DNA from: Hippopus hippopus
Taxonomy: Eukaryota; Mollusca; Bivalvia; Cardiida; Cardiidae
Direction of reading: 5' to 3'
Assembly (NCBI GenBank): GCA_946811185.2
Contig: OX328112.1
Coordinates: 16,969,215 to 17,033,214 of the forward strand
Length of the DNA stretch: 64,000 nucleotides
In this document: positions 22,558 through 33,100 of the stretch, one piece after another
Layout: the number at the start of each line of letters is the position of its first letter
Numbering within the stretch: the stretch's first letter is position 1
Notes under the pieces: generated by a model
Told to the model about the DNA's origin: nothing
The model's database searches: none
What the model saw: only the letters and a program-made list of their open reading frames with translations
Translations under genes and position numbers: made by a program

Positions 22558-22975
22558 CAGCCAGCCTACACTTCGCCACTGAGCCACGTAGGACTCTTCG
22601 GTGCCCTGGAAAGCGCTTTGCTAAAACACTGAGTCGATAGACAGTGCATGAAACTGGTACAATTGCCCCACTTGGTAAGACTGTTTGTATGAGTCAAAAC
22701 GTCTCAGCCAGCCCACAGTTCACGCAGGAACCTTCAGCGCCCTGGAAAGCGCTTTGCTAAAACACTATAATTACATAGACACTGATGCAACTGGTACAGT
22801 AGCCCCACTTAGTCAGACTGCTTGTCTGAGACAAAACGTAAAAAATGTCTCAGCCAGCCTACTATTCACCACTGAGCCACGCAGGACATTTCAGTGCCCT
22901 GGAAAGCGCTTTACTAAAACACTATGAGTATGTAGACACTGCATATAACGGATACACCCTTATTGACCAGCCCGC
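22557..22975. repeat. Three tandem ~140-155-bp units after the minisatellite
   Basis: Each has GTCTCAGCCAGCC, CACTGAGCCACG and GCCCTGGAAAGCGCTTTGCT (22600, 22739, 22895). The prefix AAAACGTCTCAGCC overlaps the minisatellite unit, so the short array may have grown from one end of this longer unit. Confidence 0.8.
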
Positions 22976-22984
22976 ATCCGTGCT

Positions 22985-23275
22985 CAGTTGGTACAGCCTA
23001 AATCGTGAACGTGATGTTGCGGATCACTTGAGGGCGTGGGTTCAATTCCCATGGCTAGCCATCTGGAATTACTAATAGTCTTTCGGATGAGACGTTAAAC
23101 CGAGGTCCTGTGGGACTGTGCTATACACCGAGCACGTTAGAGAACCAGGCGTAATTTAGGATGGGTTTCGTCCTGTATCCGCACTATCCCCCATAACAAT
23201 ACTAAGAGCCTTCAGGGGGCGTCGCCCAAATGGGCAACCGGTGGCGACGATAAAATAAAGGCAAATTCAAATTCG
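22985..23275 (+). mobile_element. SINE J, copy 1
   Basis: A tRNA-like head with a B-box-like GGGTTCAATTCCC is followed by CGGATGAGACGTTAAACCGA and AGCACGTTAGAGAACCAGGC, ending GGGCAACCGGTGGCGACGAT then AAATAAAGGCAAATTCAAAT. The block with GAGACGTTAAACCGAGGTCC looks like a conserved central SINE domain found in many animals; I cannot confirm which. A second copy is at 37068. Confidence 0.7.
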
Positions 23276-23330
23276 TACACCCTTATATGGGCCGCCTTTC
23301 CTTTAACTGCGTACCAACGAATTTGCTGTT

Positions 23331-23545
23331 TAACCCATAAAGCGCTGGAACCGAGTCAAGTTTTTTGCGGACAGTGTAGATCAAGATCAGACTGCACAGA
23401 ACGTGCAGTCTGATCTTGGATCTACACTCTCCGCTACTTTGTTACATATTCTGGCCAAAATAACAATGGAAATTCAGTATTGCGGATTCTTTTCATAATT
23501 GAAGCGGTCCATTATATTAATTCAGCACTTTAAGTGTTAAGAAAG
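23331..23545. mobile_element. B variant with TTTAACCCATAAAGCGCTGG ends
   Basis: Left GTTTAACCCATAAAGCGCTG, right AGCACTTTAAGTGTTAA. Core dyad identical to B (GATCAGACTGCAC/AGAAC). Ends differ from standard B, so it is a sister family carrying the same core. Confidence 0.7.
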
Positions 23546-23818
23546 CAAGCATAAAGTCTGAAAACAAGTATCACTGCACTGCATAACTTTGTGATTTTAG
23601 TAAATATTTGTGTAACTTTACACCAGCTGATACCTTTGGGTAAAACAGGGATCCTATGTGTGTATAAACAAATCCGAATAATTAGCTTAAATTTACGCAG
23701 TTTCTATAGAAACGCAGTCATGCTTGGTAATTTCACTATCCCTCGATAATCCGTACAGATACATTGGCCACCTTTGAACAACTTACATACCGCGTGAAAA
23801 CGATTTATTTGTTTGCAT

Positions 23819-24110
23819 AGTGTTTAATGCTGTTTTCAACATCATTTCAATTATATCGTGGAGTAAGAGCACCTACCTATGCTTTTCCGGATTTCATTTG
23901 CCATTTTTAGCATAATATTCTTTCGTAGCCGATTGCTGCTTTTCCACAAAACCATCGTCGAAACAATGATCAGCGGAGGAATGAATCTTGTTGCAATTAC
24001 TGTTACCGGCATGTATCCTCGGAGAGAAATTCACCAAGTTATGTATTCAAATCAGCGACCTCCGGATTTCGAGCCCTCTTCGTACCCGACTAAGCTCCCG
24101 TACTTCGCGA
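23819..24110 (-). mobile_element. SINE F copy, head decayed
   Basis: 3' part TGATGTTGAAAACAGCATTA and body GAAAAGCAGCAATCGGCTAC are clear; the tRNA head near 24080-24110 is barely recognisable. Confidence 0.65.
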
Positions 24111-24189
24111 CTGAACACGACATATACAGCTTAAGAAACAAATAAAATAAACCCCCACCCCCACCCCCACCCCGCCGAAACATTGTCAA

Positions 24190-24350
24190 ATCAAAGCACG
24201 AAAAGTGCTGTGTGTAGTCTTAGCTTGGATCCACACTGTCCGATAAGGACATTTTCCCCCACCCCACCCCATGAAATACCTTTGAAATAGCAAAATTTTT
24301 GCCTTAACTATCGGCGTGAAATTTTCATTTCACTTATTTAGAAGGTTAAA
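24190..24350. mobile_element. B element fragment
   Basis: AGTGCTGTGTGTAGTCTTAG (eroded core), CACTGTCCGATAAGGACATT, GAAATTTTCATTTCACTTAT. The left end is missing; CCCCCACCC runs flank it. Confidence 0.5.
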
Positions 24351-24540
24351 AGTAAACAATTGAGGCCATCGCTTAATAGAACTTTGTCATAACCGATAAA
24401 CGTCGGACATTATTGATAACGACTATCATCTGTATATTAAGCGATAAGATAGGGTATCGTCCTTAAACCATGTTTTTGGCCATTAAATTTGTAAACAAAC
24501 AAACAAAACCATGAGTGTAACATCTGAACAATATTAGATA

Positions 24541-25024
24541 TGATCTATGCTCTGTGGAAAGGGGGGTCAATTCTTTACTAAACCACAAAATTTTAGACTG
24601 TCCCAAATTGAAAGCATTTGCAGATGACAAATCAAACGTGACTCAAAAATTCAAAGCTTTTGGGAACGGCAGAAAACATTGTGAGAAAAGGAGAAAATGC
24701 TGGTTACCAGCATTTTCTCCTTTTCCCACAATGTTTTCAAAAGCCTTCTCTTTCAGCGTGGTTAAAACTCCGGACTGTGCGGTAAAGAGTTTATGCAACT
24801 CCGTGATACATTATACGAAACAAGCCATTAATTTTTGGGTATATAAAAATCCATTTTGTCTTACAACCGACTCCTTTATGACGGATGACGGTCCTCTGAC
24901 AAGTAAAAAATTTACAAAAAGCACGGAAGTTTTTGACCCAGGTCAGCCTGCCTAGACCGCGCATGCTGATATGGGTGAATACTTTTTGCAGATTCATTTA
25001 ACAACCTTTTCACAGAGCAAGGCT
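24541..25024 (-). mobile_element. E element split by a C element
   Basis: E parts at 24541-24569 (CTATGCTCTGTGGAAAGG) and 24794-25024 (TGCAACTCCGTGATACATTA to TCACAGAGCAAGGCTGA). The core is eroded (GGTCAGCCTGCCT/AGACC). C occupies the position of the TTAATGCATC motif of intact E copies. Confidence 0.78.
24566..24794 (+). mobile_element. C element nested in E
   Basis: TCAATTCTTTACTAAACCAC to CTGTGCGGTAAAGAGTTTA. The central palindrome is nearly perfect (GGAGAAAATGCTGGTTACCA), so the insertion is probably not very old. Confidence 0.8.
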
Positions 25025-25159
25025 GATATATTTATGAATGTTTGAAAATTTACACTCAACATACACAGCCATCCCATTATTTCAACGTCAGATTAAAACC
25101 AGTTTATTGAAATTTGACTCTCCAGTTTTCTCAAACTTACAGAGAAAAAAAATATATTT

Positions 25160-25392
25160 GAGACGCGCTCTGTGAAAAGGGGCTTAATGCATCTGCAAAA
25201 AGTATGGACCCAGGTCAGCCTGCGCTGGATGCGCAGGCTGACCTGGGTCGAAACCTTTTTGCTTTTGGTCAATTTTCTGCATGTTCAGGGACCATTCTAC
25301 CACTGGATTATATAGATCCATAATTATATAATGTCTAGCTTGGTATGATACATTACGGAGATGCGTTAAGCCCCCTTTTTTCAGAACATGAC
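25160..25392 (+). mobile_element. E element, perfect dyad
   Basis: GAGACGCGCTCTGTGAAAAG to TTTTTCAGAACATGA. Core GGTCAGCCTGCGC with a different spacer (TGGAT). H1 starts directly after it. Confidence 0.8.
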
Positions 25393-25393
25393 T

Positions 25394-25930
25394 ATTTTTA
25401 GCCCACCTAAGCACGAAGTGCTCAAGGTGAGCTTTTGTGATCGTGCTGTGTCCGCCGTCCGTCGGGCTTTGTCCGTCGTGCGTCGTCAACTTTTACCTTT
25501 TGTACGCTCTAGAGGCCACATTTTCAGTCCATACTCATGAAACTTAGTCAGAATATTTGTCTTGATAATATTTCGGACGAGCCCAATACTCAGAACCTTT
25601 GTCTTGATGACATCTTAAACAAGTTTGAAAATGAGTCATGTCGGGTGAAAAACTAGGTCACTAGTTCAAATATTAGAAAACCCTTGTGTACACTTTGGAG
25701 GCCACAATTTAAGTTCAAAACTCATGAAACTTCACAGTGTTTGTCATGATGACATCTTGGATGAGTCTAGAAGAAGCATGTGTACAAGCTAGAGGCCAAT
25801 TTTTCAGTCCTATAATTATGAAAGCTTGTTAGAATGTTTGTCATAGTATCGCGAAAGAGATTGAAAATGGGTCATGTCCGATCAAAAGGCTCAGGTGAGC
25901 GACTTCAAGGCTATCATGGCCCTCTTGTTA
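25394..25930 (-). mobile_element. H1: short pearl-like element, inverted
   Basis: Reads on the minus strand from CAAGAGGGCCATGATAGC (25930) to GGTGGGCTAAAAA (25394). It contains CCGTCCGTCGGGCTTTGTCC and a hairpin, GAGCACTTCGTGCTT on the minus strand. Internal repeats around ATGAAACTT and GATGACATCTTG are degenerate. It adjoins the end of an E element. Confidence 0.65.
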
Positions 25931-25966
25931 GTATCTATCAGCGTTTTGCAGGTAAACAATCTAAAT

Positions 25967-26062
25967 ATGAGGGTCATGCTTTGTTAAAACAGGTTTTAAT
26001 GCATCTTTGTAATGCAGTTTACCAAGCAAGTTTTCGCATAAGATGGATCCATTGTACCTAAA
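25967..26062 (-). mobile_element. E element end fragment
   Basis: GGGTCATGCTTTGTTAAAAC to CATAAGATGGATCCATTGTA; only the part beyond the core remains. Confidence 0.6.
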
Positions 26063-26424
26063 AACCGACTGTACCACAACATTGCGGGTCTCTATGGTTT
26101 TCTAGAATTTGTCATTTTGACTCACTGAAATATTCTATTCTGTCGTATGACAAGGGTTGTGGGTAAAAAAATAAGGGGAGGCATCGAAATAGAGAGAATG
26201 TGTTTCTAGTAAATATATAGATTGCCAGAAGATTTGCTAACGTTAGTTCTTGCTAGCTCAGAAGATCAATAACCGCATAAAAACAAACAAACAAACAGAC
26301 GCATTTATAATTAGATTATTTTTATTAAAAAATAACAAATCAAAGCACGGAAAGTATTGATACAAGCTTCGTGTTCCCATACAGCAAACAGAAAAACCTT
26401 TACTCTCTACCATAAGACAATATT

Positions 26425-26590
26425 CAAGGGTTATCCAAATTGAAACCAAGTGGATACGACAAGTAATTTGAGGCTCCAGTGATGGAAATTCTCTTTAAAG
26501 TGTAGAAAATATAGTGGAAAAAAGGGGGAAATGCTTTTTGAGGTTTGTCGAAAGAATGGATTGTTCGATAAAAGGTTAAACAGGGTTTTT
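26425..26590. mobile_element. C element, decayed
   Basis: AGGGTTATCCAAATTGAAAC, GTAGAAAATATAGTGGAAAA, TTGTTCGATAAAAGGTTAA. Confidence 0.5.
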
Positions 26591-26917
26591 TGCACACGTG
26601 TTTTTCGTGTTTTTGCTTGCTAAAAACTATATCTGAAAACTTTTGTGGCAAAAAAAGAAATGGTTTGTACAGAGCATATTCCCCGTTTTGCCACTATGCT
26701 TTTACATAATTAACAAATACTAGTAATTATGTACATGTATGAAACATATTTCATGGATATCTACTTCCATCACGATAGTTTATTGTAGGAGATCTACTTT
26801 CAATCGCGAAGGTTGACTTAGTTGACAGAAATGTTGCCCACTTCCGGTTGAGTAATTGATTTTAACAATCTGTTTTCTGAAGGGATTTGAAAGCTCATGT
26901 TTATAAAGTTATGGGTA

Positions 26918-26923
26918 TTTATT
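26918..26923 (-). promoter_or_regulatory. Candidate polyadenylation signal of ankyrin gene
   Basis: AATAAA on the minus strand, 30 nt past the stop codon. If used, the 3' UTR would be very short (about 50 nt); a more distal site is possible. Confidence 0.4.
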
Positions 26924-26953
26924 CCTAAACAATCTTACACTTTAATAGTCTTT

Positions 26954-27153
26954 TCAAAGTGAATCTGGTGCTGAAATTCGTCGAATTGTTTTAACAAATT
27001 TTCGGCGTCCGTTTTTGATAAAACTTGTCTTGTGTGCTGGTGGTTTTAGACCGGCCCTTTCAAGTATTTTTCTATGTAAATTGGCGTCTGTCTCTGAACT
27101 TACTGGACATCCCTCGTCTAATATCCATTCCGCATCTTTTCTAAAATCGTACC
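26954..27153 (-). CDS. Ankyrin gene, terminal exon
   Basis: 200 nt to a TGA at 26956-26954. Acceptor TTTTCAG at 27154. It completes the last ankyrin helix (GYDFRKDAEWILDEG after the split Gly) and then encodes a Lys/Arg-rich tail ending in SAPDSL. The tail resembles the position of a SOCS box in ASB proteins, but I see none of the expected Leu/Cys pattern, so no SOCS box is claimed. Confidence 0.83.
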
Positions 27154-30100
27154 CTGAAAACAAAAGGTTCACTGAAAATTATCATGTTAACCCTTCATAC
27201 CAAAATTCCGAGTTCTGACAACCTTAACGGGGACGGCTTTTGAAAACTTTTACGGAAAAGTAGAAAATGATTGTTACCATCATTTCTCATATTCCCGAAA
27301 TGTGTTCTACCCTTTCATATGTAAGTTCCGTTATTTGAGTCAAATTTTATTTCCCTCGTGCTAATTCTTTTGTCCGCGAGGGGTCTAAAATGTCATAATA
27401 ATCGCATATTATGTGCATATACACAACGGGGACCATTTTATTCGGAGACGTGCGTAAGACGAGTAAATTCGTAATGGGCATTTTACACCAACTTCGTGTA
27501 GTTATGTGATTTTTTTTTTGTCACAATGATGTTCATCAAAGTATCGACCAACATTCTTGTTCATCTGATATATGGACTTGCAGCCCGTTTATCACAGATC
27601 AGGCTGACGATTAGTCTGTGTATAAAGACAAAAAATGTTTTGTTTCGTAGGGAAAACAAAACAAGCAAACTGTGATTAACAAGATAACAGCTAGAAAATA
27701 TTTTGTTTCGCGTTTATCGGCAAATAAAATTATATACTTTCTGGATGTAACAGTAAGTGATGCCCGACGGCTCGGCAGTAACACAGTTCCGTTCATATCA
27801 CGAGATCTTTATCGCGAAAACGGACTCTTTTTTGGGCGATGTACTTTACAATAAATACTTTGAAATTTTGAAATCATTTGATATAATAAAGTAATTCCGT
27901 TAACATTTGGGCTGCGTTGGCAAAAAACGGAATTTTTCTGTAGCTTACTGCATACACCGTTTGCAACCAGTCGGAGACTAAATCTCAAGATGTCACTTGA
28001 TTGTAATTACATAAATTGTGAAATTGTAGCTTGAGGGAACTTTATCAAAATTAAAGCTGGAATGAAAGACAGATTTGAATTTCGTGTAGAGTTACCTGTT
28101 CTTAAGAGATGCTTCACTGCGAACTGATTTTTGATTTTGTTGCTATGCGCAGCCGCATACAAGCACGTCCTCCCATTGGCTGCTGTTTTGTTGACGTCAC
28201 AGTGATGTAGAAATAGAAAGCTTGCGATATCAACCCATCCTCTGTGTAAAGCCTTGTATACGGGTGTATTACCGCAAGCATCGCATTTGTTCAAGTCAGC
28301 ACCTGGAATGGACAAGGTTTCTTAATATTAAGAAATTGTAATTGAGCTGTACTTTGTGAAAAGGGGGGCTTAATGCATGTGCAAAAAGTATCAACCCATG
28401 TCAGCCTGCGCAGTCCGCGCAGGCTGACATGGGTCGAAACTTTTGCTAATGGTCAATTTTTTTCACAAGACAAAGGACAAGTGTACCTCATAAAACAGCT
28501 GGTTGTTCTACAAAGTGGATTTTATGGATCCACAATCATGCAATGACTTGTTTGGTGCGATGCATCACGGAAATGCATTAAACCCCATTTTGCCAGAGCA
28601 TGGCTAATTTATATTAATTATTTATTGGTAACCAGCATTTTCTCCTTTTCCCAAAATGTCGTCTACCCTATTAAAAACTGATATCATCATTTGAACTACA
28701 TTTATTTTGTCGTCTGCAAATCTTTCAGTTTGGTTGTCATTTGGTAAAGAGCTATAGCATTATCTAATTGTAAGTGTCCCTGTAGGTTAACCTAGATTTT
28801 GCACTGCTGACAATATTTGGCTTAAATAAGGTATTTATCTCTACAAACATGCCAGCGTAGCCAATATTAGGGTTGTCATACCTTAGTACCAAAGAAACTC
28901 TCACGTGTCTTTGATGCTTAACCCTTTCGGTGCCATAGGCAAAAACAGTGACTTTTGCGGACGGCATAGATCAAGATCAGACTGCACAGAACGTGCAGTC
29001 TGACCTTTGATCTACACCGTCCGCTTGTGCAGTCAAGTCTGTATGTACAATCAAAATCTTTGTAAGTGTCAATGGATTGTATTTAGAGCCATAGAAAGAG
29101 GTCGAGTTTATTTATTTGGCACTAAAAAGGTTAAAGCCCTGAATTAACGAAATGGACCTGTATTGGTAACACAGCCAACACAGCCAAAATATTGCAATTT
29201 AAAGGTTGCAAGGGTATGGGTATGGGACAAACTAGCGGACGGTGTAGATCAAGATCAGACTGCACAGAACGTGCAGTCTGATCTTGATCTACATTGTCCG
29301 CTAAAGCTAAAGCAGTATAACTTGTTTCTATCAACAGTTACAGCTCAAAGGGTAAACTTATCCGCCCCCTCTCCCCTATCTCCCACTCTCGAAACAGATT
29401 GCAACAGAGTATAACCGTATAAATTGTTGGTCTACCCAACATCTACAAAATACGGTCTTTAACGCCAATGAATGTAAAAAAAAAACGTTTAGAGAGAAGG
29501 AGAAAATCTGTTGCTCGATCAGTTCCCCTTTTTCATCAATGTTTCTAAAAACAGTCTGATGCAAGACGGGGAGAAAAATGTTTGTCCGAAGAAATGTGAA
29601 CGGCATCAATAGAGGTTTATCTGAAAGTATACTTGATAAAACGAGGTCGGGTCAAGGTGGGACAAGGCGGGTTTCGCGGGTAGATCTTAGATAGCCCGGC
29701 CGGGTAGCTCAGTGGTTAGCGTATCTCACTCATGACCTGGTGGTTGAGAGTTCCATAGCCGGTTGAGGCGAATTTTCTGTCCAACGATTTTTAGCCTCTC
29801 ACCTCTGATGTATGTGAGAAAAGAAGTCAGTGACTTGGAAAGAAAGTTGTGTCAGTACTGGTGTGAGAAAGCCAGGAAACACATGTGTAGGTGCACTGAC
29901 CGCCTTGATTTGACTTAAGCTGTAAAAACGGCGTTAGAATTCAATACAAACAAACACAAGGTCTTGATGATGACGACGGCTACAACGATGAAGAAGAAGA
30001 AAAAAAAAAGAAGAAGGGGAAGACGAAGAAGAAGAAGACTGACTGACTGACTGACTGACTGACTGACTGACTGACTGACCGACTGACCGACCGACCGACC

Positions 30101-33100
30101 GACCGATTGAATAATGTTTTACGTCACCAGTGCTGGACTAGGGTTCTGAAGTATCTTGGCTAAGGACACTTCCACGAAAAACCCAATGGTTCCAGTGAGC
30201 CTCGAACCCGGGGCCTCCGGGTCACGAGTTCTACACTTACCAGGGAAGCAGGAACCCTTGGAAGGCGAAGGATAAGAAAAAGAAAAGGTAGAAGAAGAAG
30301 AAGAAGAAGAAGAAGAACAGTGGTTTTCTACACTGTGGCCCTTTACCAGGTTATCTTTTGTTTTAACGACCCTGAGTATAAAGGCTTTCTTTAAACATTG
30401 TGGGAAAAGGATGCTTTGCGATGCATAGGTAAAAGAGACTCAAGAAATGCACGGATATTTGCACTGGTGTCCATGATATGACTTCTATCTTTATTAAAAA
30501 AATGTATTTGGTCGAATTGATATGAGACCTGCCCTGGCAAAAGAGATTAAATGCACCTCCGTGATGCATCATACCAAACAAGTCCTTACATAATTATAGA
30601 TCCACAAAATCCTTTTTGTCTAACAAACGACTGAATTCTGGTGTATACTGGTCCTTTGACATGCAGAAATTTTACCATTAGCAAAAAGTTTCGATCCAGG
30701 TCAGCCTGCGCGGACTGCGCAGGCTGACCTGGACCGATACGTTTTGCAGATGCATTAAGCCCCCTTTTCACAGAGCATGCCTCATACATATTATTTTGGA
30801 AAATAGCTTGTTACCTAATAAATGGAAAAAAAAAACGAAAAAAAAAAAACCAATTGCGTAGCCTATCCATGAGGTAGCGACATGATATCGATAACAATTT
30901 TTTCGGTTATCAAAATAATGATATCATCTAGGCCCTTAACTTTAGACATAGGAAAATTTGGAAATACATAAGAGCTACCCGCCCCCATTTCACCATTAAT
31001 AGCCGAGCCCCGGTAGCTCAGTCGGTGGCGTGCAGGACTTGAGAACAAGGGGTCGTGGGTTCGATCCCTAGCTCGGCCAATTTCTTTCCCAGGATGTTGA
31101 TAGTCAACACGACAGGATTCATTCCTCTCCCACCGCTGACCATTGTCTCGACAATAGTTATATGGGAATGCAGCCAGTGGCTTGGAAAGAAAATTGTGCG
31201 GAGTACTGGTAAAAAAGAGACTCCAGGAAATCATGGATAGGTGCACTGGCCGCCGCGATGTAACTGAAATAATGTTGAAACGGCGCTAAACATCGTACAA
31301 TCAATCAATCAATCAGTCAATCCACCATTAACAGCTGTGGACTACTTTGTCTCTTTCTGCCCCCCCCTTTCCCTTCCCCTTCTAATTATTTAACCATACC
31401 AGACAACTTCGTCTTTTAAGGACCAGCATTTTCTCCTTCACCCACAACGTTTTCTACCCACTCTATGACAAATCCTATAATAATAACTATATTTCATTTG
31501 TTGTCTGCAAAGGTTTTCAAATTGGAAATGTCTAAAATTTTGTGGTCTGATATAGACTTTACTAGTTCAAAATATCTTCTATACCAAAATGCCTTTTTTC
31601 GCGCGTGAAATTAAGTTTTAACCATTCGTATGCTTTTGATATCGTCAATGTTGCGTGCAGTGTAGATCAAGATCAGTGTACAAAACGTGCAGTCTGATCT
31701 GTGACCTTATTTTCACAGCTATGCTAATACATTTTAGGCCTTAAACGGCCCTGAAATGTGATTGTATGGTTACTTTTTCAAGTCATCAAATGCGTATTAT
31801 GCTGATTTTGTTCTTGATTTGTTTGATAGTAAGGATTCTGACGCCGTTTTCAACATCATTTCAGTTATATGGCGGCGGCAAGTGCACCTGTCCATGCCTT
31901 CCTGGAGTTGCTTTACCAGTAATTTGAACAATATACTTCCCAAGAAACTGGCTGCTTTCCCACAAAACCATCGCCAAAACAATGATTAGCGGTGAGAAGA
32001 ATTAATCCTGTCGAAATGGCTATAATCAAATCTCTGAAAGAAATCGGCCGAGCTGAAAATTCGATTTTGCCCTTGAAGTCTTTACTAAGTTACAAAATTT
32101 AAGAATCCTTCAAATTGAAAGCATTTACAGACGACAAAATAAACTTGCCTCAAATGACAGAATTTATCTTTGATATGTTCGAAAATATTGTTTGAAAAGG
32201 AGAAAAAAATTAAAGCTGATTATCAGCAATATCTCCTTTTCCTTCTATGTTCCTGATCCTTTCTCCGTAAAGATCGCTGAAACACGGATTTTTTTTATAA
32301 AAGGTTAAAATGTCTGTCCATTGCCTACATTGTTTCACAGCAACCGTCAGTTCCATGGTCGTTAAAATTGGAGCCATGCTCTGTGAAAGAGGGGCTTAAT
32401 GCATCTGCACAAAGTATCGACCCAGATCAGCCTGTGCAGTCCGCGCTAGCTGACCTAGGTCGATACTTTCTGCCTTAGGTCAATTTTCCTGCATGTCAAG
32501 AGACGATTCTACCTCATGGTTTAGTTGTTTGTTAAAAAAAAAAAAAAATGACAGTTGGCAAAAGGTTCGACTCAGGTCAGTCTGCGCGGACTGCGCAGGC
32601 CGATCTGAGTCGACACTTTTTGCAGTTGTATTTAAGCCCCCCTTTCACACAGCATGGTTCATTGATAAGAAACAATGTCTTTAAAGTGCTTCGTTTTTTG
32701 TTAATCGCGTGCACATTTCAATAAGGTACCGCATGGGGACATTTAACCTTGGTAGCAAGCTATCTGAACACTGAACGCGTCTTGACGATAGAGGAATGAC
32801 AATCTTAAATCTTTATATGTTTTTTTCCACACAACACAAAATGTACATTTGCAGACAACAAGTTAAATTTTGCTCAAATAATGGAATTTGCAATAATATG
32901 GTAGAAAACATCGTGGGAAAAGGAGAAAATGCTGGTTACAGCATTTTCTCCTTTTCCCACAATGTTTTGAAAAGGCTTCTCTTTCGGGGCCGTTGAAAAC
33001 TCTGGCTTGTGCGCAAAGGATTAAAGAAACAATTCCATATTTTAACGACCTTGAATTAAAAGAAGGGCTTTTGAAAACATTGTGGAAAACAGACAGGAGA

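Noticed and set aside
24554..24955. 133-codon frame with FADDKSNVT
   Set aside because: The FADD-like string comes from the C element arm GCATTTGCAGATGACAAA and recurs in other C copies; it is not a polymerase motif.
26954..27153. SOCS box in the ankyrin protein tail
   Set aside because: The position is right for an ASB-type protein, but the expected Leu/Cys spacing is absent.
31003..31080. Possible tRNA gene (A and B boxes present)
   Set aside because: It continues into a body and AATC tail shared with about eleven other copies, so it is a SINE head. The same applies to 9733, 12641, 29695 and 58198.
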